Shown here: piece after piece, positions 23,886-34,564 of the stretch | Numbering within the stretch: the stretch's first letter is position 1 | Layout of the letters: every line of letters begins with the position of its first letter | NCBI GenBank assembly: GCA_028023455.1 | Contig: JAQFVV010006632.1 | Coordinates: 186,001 to 250,000, forward strand | DNA from: Epiperipatus broadwayi | Lineage: Eukaryota; Onychophora; Udeonychophora; Euonychophora; Peripatidae | Length of the DNA: 64,000 bases | Direction of reading: 5' to 3' | Notes under the pieces: generated by a model | Told to the model about the DNA's origin: nothing | Seen by the model: the letters and a program-made list of their open reading frames with translations, nothing else | Databases searched by the model: none | Program-made: the position numbers and the translations under genes

Positions 23886-24386
23886 ATCATAAGAATGCAC
23901 ATGAGATTTAAAATCATTTTTATCATTTTCTTTCTCCTCATATTTAAATTCTATTGATTGAAAAGTTTTAAAATTTATTTTCTCTTCCAATAGCTTCTTC
24001 CAAATGTTGTTAATCTTCTTTAATTCACACCTTTCATTCATGCTCTTGGGCCTTTTAAAAATCTCTATAGCTTCTCTTAGCAATCTCTGGTCATATTGTT
24101 CAATTTTTGCTAAAATATTTGTTTTTTCAAAATTGATATCATGATTTGTTAATTTTATATGAGAATAAATAGCTGATGAATTGGATTTTTCTCTCACTGC
24201 GAGAATGTGTTCTTCCTTTTTAATATTTATTCTACGATTAGTCTGTCCTATATATGTATGTGGACAGACCCTACATGGAATTTCATATACACCATGACAC
24301 TCCAAAGCAATTTTATCTTCAGGAAGTGGAAATATTTCACTATTTTTTTTATAAGTAGTGTAAATTGTGTGAATATTATTATTTTT
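23865..24386 (-). pseudogene. PLE-D GIY-YIG endonuclease
   Basis: The frame is open from about 24386; the ATG at 24305 gives 146 residues. From that ATG: GVYEIPC at 5-11 with a CX2C pair (11 and 14), YIGQT at 18-22, tandem arginines 24-25, histidine 33, and the REAIEIFKRP block (77-86) containing the presumed metal-binding glutamate, then N90. This is the complete endonuclease core; the domain would nick target DNA to prime reverse transcription. The C-terminal tail runs to within the ribozyme sequence, so gene end and ribozyme overlap on the same strand. Pseudogene status is due to the broken junction with the RT, not to damage in the domain. Confidence 0.92.
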
Positions 24387-24405
24387 TTAAATGTTACCAA
24401 TTCTA

Positions 24406-24906
24406 TCAGTTACTCCCTTTTATATATGGCAAAATTGTTTTAATTTTTGATGTATCAAAATCTTTTTTCTTTTGATATATATAAGCCCTATTAATAATGT
24501 TGTAATTAAAACCGTTATGAAGAAGCATTTTATTAGTAGCAAAAAGGTCCAGGTGAAAATGGCTATCATCAGAAAGTCTCTTTGTTCTATCCAATAATGT
24601 CTTTGCTACTGAAAATAGTTGTGCAGGATGGTGATGAGAGAAAAAAAGCAGATATCTCCCAGTGGGTGTTGGTTTTTTATATATACCATGGAATAAAGAA
24701 CCATCTTCCCTCCTTTCAATCAAAACATCTAAAAAAGGTAATTGATTATTATTTTCTATTTCCATGGCAAATTTAATATTGTTATGAAAAGAGTTTAAAA
24801 AATTAAAAAAGTCATCAAGAGCATGCTCGCCATGAGGCCAAATAACAAAGGTATCATCAACATATCTCAGCCATATAGATGGTTTTTTAACTGCTAAAGT
24901 CAAAAT
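24406..24906 (-). pseudogene. PLE-D reverse transcriptase, C-terminal part
   Basis: 165 residues of a Penelope-type reverse transcriptase. The catalytic motif RYVDDTFV is at 13-20 (YVDD 14-17), followed by the family motif LPFLDVL (55-61), YKKPTPTGRYLLF (75-87) and HHHPAQLFSVAKTLLDR (90-106), which are hallmarks of PLE RT. Everything upstream of the palm motif C is replaced by a terminal repeat, so this copy is 5' truncated. A one-base frameshift near 24412 and one stop codon near 24387 separate it from the endonuclease. The bridging codons still read GVTDRIGN and NNNIHTIYTTYKK, as expected for the RT-endonuclease linker. Confidence 0.93.
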
Positions 24907-24954
24907 TATATATATATGTCATATTATTATTATTATTATTTGTGGGATATTCTG

Positions 24955-25025
24955 TGTAGTGAAAAAGCTAAATGCTGACGTTTTAGTATAATATCAAGTA
25001 CCTTCCTCAGAACATCCTCTTTCTC
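24955..25025 (-). ncRNA. Decayed hammerhead of PLE-D (5' terminal repeat)
   Basis: Same position in the upstream terminal repeat. CTGAGGA is kept, but the G of GAAA has mutated (AAAACGTC), so it should be inactive. Confidence 0.6.
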
Positions 25026-25170
25026 AAATCATAAGAATGCATGTGAGATTTAAAATTGTTTTTATTGTTTTCTTTCTCCTCATATTTAAATTCTATTGGT
25101 TGAGAAGTTTTAAAATTTATTTTGTCTTCCAATAGCTTCTTCCAAATGTTTTTAATCTTCTTTAATGGTT

Positions 25171-26138
25171 TAATGGATCACTTTCGTTATTGGTCAAGTG
25201 AAGTAAATCTCTGAAACTTTTAATTGGTCAAGTGAGAAACTTTTTGATACAAATATTTTCATCTTTTAATATATATTAATTTTAGTTTCGTTTTCAAAAA
25301 GTATATTAATTATTTGTAATGTTAGGAAAGTAAACGAAAGTTATTTCAAAAATATATTTTTATTTGTATTTTATAGAAATATTCAAAAGCAGAAAAATCA
25401 AAGAAAATATTAAGAGCAAATTACAAGCAATGCAACTTCATTTATATCCCTCCCAGATTTACGTTATTAAAAACATTACAAATTTTTTAAGAATTTTTTC
25501 GTAAAATCTGAGCGTCTTTCTAAAAATAATTATATTTTCAGTATATTTTAACCAAAATACATGGTAATATGTAAATAAATGCCAGAAAAATATTATAAAA
25601 CATTAATCTTTGTTTGAAAATTAAATAAACAGCTTGGAGCAATCTAAACTCTTGACAGGATGTTAAAAAATTCTATCGTTGGTATCACTAGTTTCTTTTT
25701 CAATTTACAATCATGTAAAGTATACAATTTTTTAATAAAACCTTACTACTTTTGTAAAATAACTATATTTTTATCAGATTTTATGAAAATTATTTATAAG
25801 TACGAAACATAATAAAAAAAACACTCCAAAATATATATTTTCATTTTGGTGGTGAAAAAATATTTAACAGAATCATCCGCCAATAAGAATTGAGAATAGA
25901 TTGGGAATAGATTATCCAACCAATCAAAACTGGCCTTCTTCTTTTGTTCAACTTAAAACCCTCCTAGTATTGATGTTTTACTTGTAAAATAATTCAGAAG
26001 ATGGCAGCATCTTATAGGCCTTGCTGTAAGTTTAATACGGGTATTTTTTCATCAATGTAACTAAAACATTGGCTGAGTTAGAGCAATCTAAAAGAGATAA
26101 CCGCGATTTCGCGGTTCAGACTATTAAAGTGTTAATTC
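25171..26138. other. AT-rich DNA; possible promoter and first exon near 25870-26020
   Basis: Mostly featureless. Two CCAAT-type boxes (CCAATAAG at about 25880 and CCAATCAAAAC at about 25919) precede AGAAGATGGCAGCATC, a favourable start context at about 25998, followed 27 nt later by a strong splice donor GTAAGT. This would encode only MAASYRPC before the donor. The evidence is suggestive only. Confidence 0.25.
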
Positions 26139-26350
26139 ACATCTTTCAAAATAAATTTTAAAACTTATTCTCAACCAATAGAATTTAAATATGAGGAGAA
26201 AGAAAATGATAAAAATGATTTTAAATCTCACATGCATTCTTATGATTTGAGAAAGAAGCCGCTCTGAGGAAGGTACTTGATATTGTACTGAAATGTCAGC
26301 ATTTAGCTTTTTCACTACATGGAATATCCTGAAAATAATAATAATATGAC
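26139..26350 (+). mobile_element. PLE-D terminal repeat, plus-strand copy
   Basis: Reverse-complement copy of the endonuclease end plus ribozyme segment. The ribozyme core is at 26264-26270 (CTGAGGA) and 26290-26297 (GAAATGTC). Stem I is weakened (CCGCT against AGCAT gives only 3 pairs). Confidence 0.8.
26250..26310 (+). ncRNA. Hammerhead ribozyme of PLE-D, solo repeat
   Basis: Core and stem II are identical to the 3' terminal copy; stem I is partly lost. Predicted cleavage after 26297. Confidence 0.55.
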
Positions 26351-26374
26351 ATCTTTTATACGTGAAAATATTAG

Positions 26375-26410
<36 letters not shown>
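26375..26410 (+). repeat. (AT)n microsatellite
   Basis: AT dinucleotide run immediately before the palindrome. Confidence 0.95.
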
Positions 26411-26413
<3 letters not shown>

Positions 26414-26556
26414 AAACCATAAAACAATACAATACTAGATTAAATCCAAAATTTTACCAAAATCCTTACACAACTATGGTTTCATCTATTACAAACAGAC
26501 CTTCTCAAGTGAAAATCAAACTAAAGGAGCTAACATATATATACAAACAAACTTTC

Positions 26557-26733
26557 TCAATTCATTTCAAACCACATTTTTTTAATATCAAAAGAAGTCT
26601 TCATAAGATTGATAGTCTCAGAATCAAAAAGTTTTATCATCAAAGACTCCTTTATTCTTCTTTTTAACTCAGTCTTTTCATAAAAAATATCTGAAGCATT
26701 GTTAAACAATATTCTATGACCAGTATTCAATTC
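26557..26733 (-). pseudogene. PLE-E GIY-YIG endonuclease C-terminal fragment (left arm)
   Basis: 59 codons ending at a natural stop (26557-26559). The reading ELNTGHRILFNN, then FYEKTELKRRIKESLMIKL, matches the end of PLE endonucleases: the conserved H after NTG, then a basic run and the KES glutamate. The remaining 24 residues are tail. The frame has no lesion, but the catalytic GIY-YIG segment is missing because the palindrome centre cuts it off. Confidence 0.72.
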
Positions 26734-26761
26734 ATGAATATATATAGCTTTATATATTAAT

Positions 26762-26938
26762 GAATTGAATACAGGTCATAGAATATTGTTTAACAATGTT
26801 TTGGTTATTTTTTATGAAAAGAATTGAGTTAAAAAGAAGAATAAAGGAGACTTTGATGATAAAACTTCTTGATTCTGAGGTTATCAATCTTATGAAGACT
26901 TCTTTTAATAATAAGGGAAAGTGGAGTTTCAAATGAAT
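26762..26938 (+). pseudogene. PLE-E endonuclease C-terminal fragment (right arm)
   Basis: Inverted counterpart of the left arm. ELNTGHRILFNNVLVIFYEK is readable, then a stop (26825-26827) from point changes. It is therefore more decayed than the left arm. Confidence 0.65.
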
Positions 26939-27095
26939 TATGGGAAGGTTTGTTTGTTTGTATATATATATGTTAGTTCCTTTAGTTTGATTTTTACTTA
27001 AGAAGGTCTATTTGTAGTAGATGAAACCATGGTTGTGTAAGGATTTTGGTAAAATTTTGGATTTAATCTAGTATTGTATTGTTTTATGGTTTTGC

Positions 27096-29744
27096 ATTTT
27101 TATTTTTTACTAGTATAGTGTTAGGCAGTTTTGGTTTTATACATATGTTTAATTAAATATTTTCATGGATTGTTATTATAATAAAGAATAAAAATAAGAT
27201 TATTATCTATAATAGCTCTTTTATAGATGCATAGTGAGTTTCAATGAAAAGTTGACTGGTATCTGGTTTTTTTTCTAAGCTGCATGCAACACTACCTGAA
27301 TCATCACATGTATGATACCAGTATATCTAAATCATGAATTATTACTTAAAACCCATAATGGAATAATGTGATAGCATTACATTTTGTTTTAAAGTAGGCG
27401 AAACTGCTACCAAAATATCTGAAATGATTTAAACCATGTATGGTAATGAAACCATTAGTTTATAATGATTGAAAACCTTGAAGAAGATTCATGAAGATGC
27501 AAAATTCTCTGATGCATTTTATGTCATAACTTGGGATACAGACATCAGTAGCCTAAAATTTTCATGGTGAATAGCTAAACTATGTTACTTTGCGATGTAC
27601 ATTGATATAGAAATGGGACTATAGATAGCTCGATAAAAGAGTCACTATTTCACTGGGCCATACTGTGTGAATAGCAGATTAAAGTATTTAAAAAATAAAT
27701 CTGGAGAAATGTCAACTCCAATCACATGATTAAATTTCATACTACATGAAAAAAATGGCGAATGTCTCTGCAGTATGAAAGTTGTTTCTGAAAACTGTGG
27801 AATGATTAGTCAATGTTTTCTTGTGGAATAGATCCAAGTAATGGATGTTTTAGGTAAGGTAATTGGACAACATATAAGAATAGAATTTGCACTTAAGTCT
27901 GGTAATTAAAATAAGACCTTTTAGAAAATAAAAGTTAGATGTGAACACTAAAGATAGACCTTTGAAACTAAAAACATTTGTTTTCGTTTTGGATTTTTTA
28001 ATAATTACATTTCTTTCTTTTGTACTAATTAAAATATGTAACATTATATCAATGGCAAGAGCTGCAAAATGTGATTACTTAAGTTGTTTTTTTTCATTTA
28101 TTGGAGTTGCGCAACATCGACCGTTTTTATTATTTTTTAATGTGTTAAAATAATTTATTTTCCATTATTAAGCAAATTAATTAAAAATATGATTTTTATT
28201 ACACTTCAATGGTTAATCAATACACGTTATTAAAAGATTACTAGAGCTGAAATGAATATTAATTATTAAACAGAGCAACACTATAAAATATATTCTATCA
28301 GAACATTTTCTCTCTTTTCCGCATCTTTTTTTTTTAATTAACTTGTAATTTTAATTTGCAATAAAAGGTGACCAATTAGAAATTTAGTGAAAAGATCAAG
28401 ATTATAAAGTTTAAATGATGATTTTAGTTAAGGGGGGGGGTGTAATTTTGATGCGTAGCTTATTATTAAATAATTAAGTCAATTTGATGATAAAGCACGA
28501 TTTCTTTTTAAATCTATTGAATTTATAAGTCGTTTGTCTAATCGTAGGTGGTTAAAAATGAGACACTATCTTTTTCCTGCGATGGGTTAAATAGATTTGT
28601 ACAACTGAATATTTGATTATAACATCAGGCACACAACAGACTCAAACCCTGATTTATGTAAGGTCGGTAAGAGTTGGTGTATGTAGAATGTACGCTCTAA
28701 ACTTAACTCTTTCAGATAGCTAAAATTTGGGCCCCTGCCCTGCGTGAATTGCTGCAGTTTTAGACTCTGGAATTCAAGATCCATGGATCGCGGTTTACAC
28801 CTATAACTTCCGGTACTGGAACTTTATACGACTTCTCAAGCAATAAACAATTCAAATTATTTATATAATAATAGCCATAGTAGCTAGACAAGCAATGGGT
28901 TCGAGAGTAAAAGTGTCAGTTAATCTAGGAATCAGATAGTTGTCAATAAGCTGACTAAGTAACAATATGATTATAATTTGATTCACTTAAGGGTGCTTAG
29001 CCCTTTGGTTATTTAAAAACAAACCACTAGAATTAAATACATAAGAAAAAACAAAAAGTAACGTAGTACAAATTGAAAGTTAGATTGAAATTGATCGATT
29101 AAAAAATAAGGAAAATCATAATTAAATAGTAGAAACAATTCTTTCATACATTCTGTGTAAATTATCACAGTGGATGAGGGGGGACAGATTTTATAGGTCA
29201 TGGTAGTTCACCAGAGGCTGACGGATCATGGCTAAACTCTATCCCTTCCTGGTGCTCATTCCTGATATATATTGCAAATTAAACTATGAAATATTCTTCA
29301 GTTTTTGCCAATCTAATGCCACAAAAATATTGATGTTTGCCAATACAAAGAGAACCACTTGCGCAAATCTCAGTGATTTCTATGTAATAGTTGGCTCTGC
29401 ATTACTTTGGCACCAGACATCATTCTGCCTTCCTATAGCTCTTTAGTTCTGCATGTTTTTCTATAATGAAATAAATATTTTAAAATAACCCGTCTCCATT
29501 CTTGCTTAAAATAAACTTTGATGTTAAGAAAAATCCAATGAGAAGTCTATTAAATTAATCATAATTTTATAATACCTTTATGCTAAAATGTATACCATAA
29601 ACTTCCAACACTTCTGTCTTTATGAGCTACATCAAGTTATTTCTTTTAATGGTATCACGTCTTGAACTTTATTTTTTGTTACAGATTGACTTTTGTATTT
29701 GATATGGTGAACTGCACTTATCTGCTTCATATCTTTAACAGTAG
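27096..29744. other. Largely unique DNA, one GC-richer island
   Basis: No shared repeat is obvious. 28720-28930 is visibly richer in G+C (for example GGGCCCCTGCCCTGCGTG), with no long open frame; it could hold a promoter or untranslated exon. The 72-codon frame at 29228-29446 has no recognised motif. Confidence 0.45.
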
Positions 29745-30172
29745 AAAACTCTCCATCCAGTAGCACCACTCAGTGCAAGCCATAATAATCAAAGGATGCC
29801 AGAAGGTTTGTGCATAAAATCCCTATCTAGTACTTACACATCCAATATTCCCAGATTAGTACCTAGCTTGCGGCTTTCATAAGTAAAAAGGCTTGTATTT
29901 GAAAGCACTGCACCTAGATTTTATGATTTAATGCAACCCTCCAGCCACCACCTTTTACCTTTTTAGTTAACTATAAAGCTATATGCCCTAAATGTAAACA
30001 AAATAGTGCTTTCAATCCAAGATAATTTGTTTGTATTGTCATACAGAACTGAACCTAGTTCAGTATCTAAAGAATTTGGTGCCTAGCTTGTTAATAATTG
30101 TAGTCACCATCATTCTTTAGGCAGGATTGACATTAAACTAACAACAGATCACATGACCATTAGTTTCTATGA
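29745..30172 (-). mobile_element. Family A repeat, single full-length copy
   Basis: It runs from AAAACTCTCCATCCAGTAGC to ACAACAGATCACATGACCAT without an inverted partner. The ribozyme core on the opposite strand is decayed (CTTATGA, and GTAC in place of GAAAC). Confidence 0.8.
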
Positions 30173-31589
30173 TAACATTACTGGATGTTCAATTTGCTCC
30201 TGTGTAATGTTTAGTTGACTTCATATATTTACTTAGTAAATATATATATCATCCTAATATTTTACCGTATTGTAACTAGAATTATGCGGCTCTGTGGCAG
30301 TTATAAAAAAAAAACATTATACAGTATCTCAATATTTGTGTCTATTACATATAATACTTCAAGATATTCTCTTTTATGCTATTAAATATTCATATAAAAC
30401 TGGTAGTTAGAAAGGTTAGACACTATGTCTCTGACCTGTATTGTGTAGTCCCATCAATTTTTTGTACAAGGGTTATGATATTATTTTTCAAAATTACAAA
30501 ATTTAAAACTAGAGAAAATTTAATGAATTCCCAGATTTCAGAATGTTTTTTTAGAATCCAACTCTACTTATTCTCCTTCAGTGCTGCCACCTTTGGTCAA
30601 AGTCTATTTATTCTATAGTTCTGCCACCTTTTGTAAAAGTTTTATCATCAGTAAATGCTAGATGGCAGTACTTAAAAAATTTCTGTACAAATTTTATTTC
30701 TATGATATTTCAAAATAATTTATTAAATCCAATTATCTTACATTTTTGGATTGTCTAGCAAGCTTTCTCAGAGCTATAAGGTAAATACAATTTAATGTAG
30801 CTCTGAAGATGATCGTTAGACAGTTGAAACACTAAGGTAATTAATTGAATTTAATGAAGCATTGTGAAGAGTTCATAGAAAGAGCAAAATCTGAAGAGAT
30901 TTTTAATGTAAACAACACAAAATGATTGAAAAATAGTGACTATCCTGGAACAGTTAGTACTTATGAAATCTCAAACCTGTGTTATCCTATCCCATTTATG
31001 TAATAATTTCTAGAATTGTGCCTCATGAATGAGAAGTTAATATTTTAAAATTTTCTGGAACCTTTATATTTTCCATATCAATCACTGGATTAAAACATGT
31101 TTAGCAGATAGCATCAGGCAATAGGGTGTTGCCTTTTTAAATCTGCTTGTTTCTGAGAGGTTTCTATTTAATCTTTTCCCAATACTATTAGCAATAAAAA
31201 TATAAAATGATCACATGATTAGTTGTGTGGATAGTCACATGACTTCCAAGCACTCAAAACAAATTGTAACCAGTTTTATTAAAAATATTAGAATCACTTG
31301 GGGAATTTACAAAAAAATTGAATGCCAGAAGTTTTACAACTGGAATAGAGGTCTTATGGTCCAGAGTCTGACACTCACTACTACATTAAATTATGCAAAG
31401 TACAAGTTTCATGCAAGTGACTGAGATGCATTTTCTTTCATTTTATCTACATAAGAATCGATCCAAAGATATTTAGCCACTTTCCCATTGCTAAATGGTT
31501 AGAAGTTAGGCCCAATTTTTTTAATGTTAAAAATTAGAGAATATGATCTCTGCTATGGTTAAAAGAAATTTTTGAGTATTCCTTGATCA
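30173..31589. other. Mostly unique DNA with a hammerhead-like inverted motif
   Basis: At about 30725-30865 two copies of a motif face each other. The plus-strand one reads AGCTCTGAAGATGATCG, a gap, then TTGAAACACTAAGG; the minus-strand one is GCTCTGAGAAAGC. CTGAAGA and GAAAC match hammerhead core elements, but stem II is poor. No genes seen elsewhere in the segment. Confidence 0.45.
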
Positions 31590-32334
31590 TGCATATTAAT
31601 ATCTTTATTGTCAAAATAAGGTTGCCTTGACAACAGTTTGAGATTGATGATTGTTATCTATATTGGGATTGCCTGTGTGTTTATTGATTACTTATGGTTA
31701 TATATAAATATATATAATCATTAAAATCAGTCAACACATAGACAATCCAATATCAATAACAATTAACAATTTCAAACTGTTGTCAAGGCAACCTATTCTT
31801 AACAATAAAGATGGAATCCACCTTTATTTAAGGGCCAACAAATTTTTATACTCACTAATAATTGCAACTTGACCAGAGAAACTGACATTATTGATAGAAC
31901 AAAGTTTAAATAAACCTCCTTAAACAGGTTAAGTATACCCTGTTCTGAATGCAGACTAATAGTAATCAAATATGACATCCAAATTGCTATTATAATTTTC
32001 AAATTGCACCCAATGTATTAAATAATTAATGTAAAGATGTTCAAGGCTAAATGGGTTTATAAGTAATCATTAAAACCAGTCAACATTTAGACAATCCCAA
32101 TATCAACAACAATGAACAATCTTAATCTGTTGTCTAGGCAACCATTTTTTTACAATTAAGGTGAAGTCCCACTTTATTTATGGTCCAATATATTTATAGA
32201 GACACTAATAATTGCAACTTGACCACAGAGATTTAAATTATTGATGCAAAGAAGTTTAAATAATCCCCTGTAAACAGGTAAATATAACCTCAGTACTTTG
32301 GTATTATTCCTGCTATTATGTATTACTTCAGTGA

Positions 32335-32475
32335 TGTATTATTCTAAGTTTGCAATATGTATAAAATAACACCTCCAAGGGATATGCAGACAAACAATCG
32401 ATAAAATTTGTCTGCAAATTCCATGGAGATGTTATTTTAAACACATTGCAAACTGGGAATAATACATCATTGGAA
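32335..32475. repeat. Hairpin with about 62-bp arms inside the hAT-like element
   Basis: GATGTATTATTC to GCAGACAAA pairs with TTTGTCTGC to GAATAATACATC around a 12-nt loop. Either a sub-terminal palindrome of the element or an earlier insertion. Confidence 0.8.
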
Positions 32476-32831
32476 TAATACATCATATCATGTGTAATAC
32501 CAAACATCAAATCTAAAAAAAAAATGGAGATAGATTTATTATGGAGAAAGGTAAAAACACATTATAATATTTAATAAAAACAGATAGTTGTGCCTTTTTT
32601 GAGTTATATAATGACACTTTGTGCTGTCAAAAACATTGCCCATTGCCCAACACCACCCCCAGCACCCTACGGCACTTCATGCCAGCATAAGCATCCAGCA
32701 TGGGTAATACCAAATTCCAAATCAAAAATAACACATCTGATTTCCAATAATATGAAAAAGAACCCTAAAACATTTTTAAATGGTGAACTGTAATATAAAT
32801 TTTAGAAAAATGCTGAACTGTAAGTTTGACG

Positions 32832-32835
<4 letters not shown>

Positions 32836-32863
<28 letters not shown>
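32836..32863 (+). repeat. (AT)n microsatellite
   Basis: Short AT dinucleotide run. Confidence 0.95.
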
Positions 32864-32869
<6 letters not shown>

Positions 32870-34436
32870 ATAGATAAAATTTTAGCAAAAAAAACCCCAA
32901 TAAATATACAAAGTTTTAGTTATAAATGTATTTGTCAATATAAAGCCTTATGACTTACAAATGATGTGAGAGATGTATTATATTATGAGAGAAAGACAAA
33001 AGTCACTGTGATGGACCAAATTTTTTAATACCTTCAAAGTGGAAAGGGTCAGTTTATTGACATGGATTAATAATTCCAGGATTTTTGTATGAACCACTAA
33101 ACATCACATGATCACCATTCTTTATGCTTACACAAGCTGTTTACAGAGAAGCAAAACTCTCCATACAGTAATGCCACTCAGTGCAAGCCAGACTAATGAA
33201 TGGATGACATAGCATCATAAACATAAACCCTAATTGTATATTACAGAACATAATCATCATCAAAGTAATATGTTATAGTGGGAATAATACCAAAGTGTCA
33301 TAACCTTTTCTAAATGTAGACTAATAAATAGTCAAATAGAACATTCAAACTGCAATTATAATTATAAAATTACATTCAATGTATTATTTATATAGTAAGT
33401 GCAATAATTCTCCAGAATAAATGAGTTTATAAGTAATCATTATAACCAGTCAACACTTAGAAAACCCCAACAAGAATAACAAACAACAATCTTAACATGT
33501 TGTTAAAGCAACCTCCTTTTAGCAATAAAAGTGGAATTCCACCTTTATTTATGGTCCAATACATTTATATAGACACTAAAGATTGCAATATAACTACAGA
33601 TATTAAAATTATTGATAGAAAGAAGTTTAAATAAACCTCCTTAAACACATAATTATAATCTGTACTGAGTGCAGATGAATAAATAGTCCATTATAACATT
33701 AGAAATTGCAATTATAATTTTCAAACTGCACCCAAGTATTACTTAAATAATAAGTATTAATAATGATCAAGGCTAAATGGGTTTGTAAGTAATCATTAGA
33801 AACCAGTCAACACTTAAACAATCCTAATATAGGTACCAATCAAGTATTTCAAACTGTTATCAAGACAACCCACTTTTAGAAATAGAGGTGAAATCCCACC
33901 TCCATTAATGGGCTTCTATATTTATATAAAGATTACAACTTGACCACAGAGGTTGAAATTATTGATAGAAAGAACTTTAAATAAACCTCTTTAAACATGT
34001 AAATATAATCTGTTCTGAATGCAGACTAATAAATAGACGATTATAATATTACAAATTGCAATTATAATTTTCAAATTGCACCCAAAGTATTACTTAAATA
34101 ATAAGTGTAATAATGTTCAAGGCTAAATGGGTTTGTAAGTAATCATTAAACTCAGTCAACATTTAGACAATCTCAATATCAATAACAATCCAAATCTGCA
34201 GTCATGACAACCTTCTTTAACAATAAAGATGCAATTCCATTTGATGATATAACATATATGCTTATTTATAATATAGATGGCAAATGTCTCTAAAAATAAA
34301 AGGGCATATGAGTTGTCCTTTGAATGCATTTTAAAATACTATGAGCTTATATAATGAAACATTTGGAAATTTATTCTTAAAACTGTAACAACCCTTTCTA
34401 AACAGCAGTAGTAAAGCCATAATAATCAATACCGGT

Positions 34437-34512
34437 ATGGTTTGATGCAGTTGGTAAAGTGTCCAACTTGGGATCAGGAGGTTCCAGATTCAATTCTGGT
34501 GCTTACTTTCTG
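34437..34512 (+). other. tRNA-Pro-like pseudo-tRNA or SINE head
   Basis: The T arm CCAGATTCAATTCTGG folds into a perfect 5-bp stem and 7-nt loop, a D-arm-like TGATGCAGTTGG precedes it, and the anticodon loop reads CTTGGGA (anticodon TGG, with G37 as in tRNA-Pro). Anticodon and acceptor stems do not pair, so it is not a functional gene. Confidence 0.45.
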
Positions 34513-34564
34513 GTGCTTGATCTTATAAACTCCCAAATGTTAAAGCCATATGTGTTTTTTTTCA

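Larger units (their letters stand above)
23740..25170 (-). mobile_element. Penelope-like element D with terminal repeats
   Basis: On the minus strand the order is: a partial 5' repeat (about 25170-24905) containing the end of the endonuclease gene plus ribozyme sequence; the reverse transcriptase C-terminal half; the GIY-YIG endonuclease; then the same endonuclease end plus ribozyme at the 3' terminus (to about 23740). Both copies run into the same GATATTC(C/T)GTGTAG and TGTCATATTATTATT sequence. This tandem arrangement of terminal repeats is characteristic of PLEs. A third, reversed repeat copy is at 26139-26350. Confidence 0.85.
26411..27095. mobile_element. Long palindrome of a PLE-E endonuclease end
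   Basis: Arms about 26411-26745 and 26752-27095 are high-identity inverted copies with almost no spacer. Each arm, read outward from the centre, contains the C-terminal part of a PLE endonuclease and its 3' UTR ending in CCATAAAACAATACAATAC or its complement. This is a head-to-head PLE pair and would fold into a hairpin of about 340 bp if transcribed. Confidence 0.88.
32291..33298. mobile_element. Non-autonomous hAT-like DNA element
   Basis: Terminal inverted repeats start CAGTACTTTGG on the left and end CCAAAGTGT on the right, with a 16-bp perfect core (32295-32310 and 33281-33296). Flanking 8-mers TATAACCT (32283-32290) and CATAACCT (33299-33306) match at 7 of 8, as expected for hAT. The 1008-bp insertion restores the family F unit when removed. 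It carries no transposase; inside are a foldback, an (AT)n run and a family A fragment (about 33085-33220). Confidence 0.68.
31590..34245. repeat. Near-tandem array of an about 350-bp repeat (family F)
   Basis: The phrase CAGTCAACA(C/T) followed by TTAGACAATCC recurs at about 31730, 32075, 33447, 33800 and 34155. Three of the four intervals are about 345-355 bp; the fourth is enlarged by the insertion at 32291-33298. Each unit continues with GTTGTCAAGGCAACC, a TTTATTTATGGTCCAATA block, AATTATTGATAGAAAGAAG and ATGCAGACTAATAAATAG. The array starts with a partial reversed unit (31590-31715) that makes an inverted repeat with the first forward unit. Confidence 0.82.

Noticed and set aside
29228-29446. 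72-codon frame starting MAKLYPFLVLIPDIY
   Set aside because: Length is within chance expectation and no motif or neighbour supports it.
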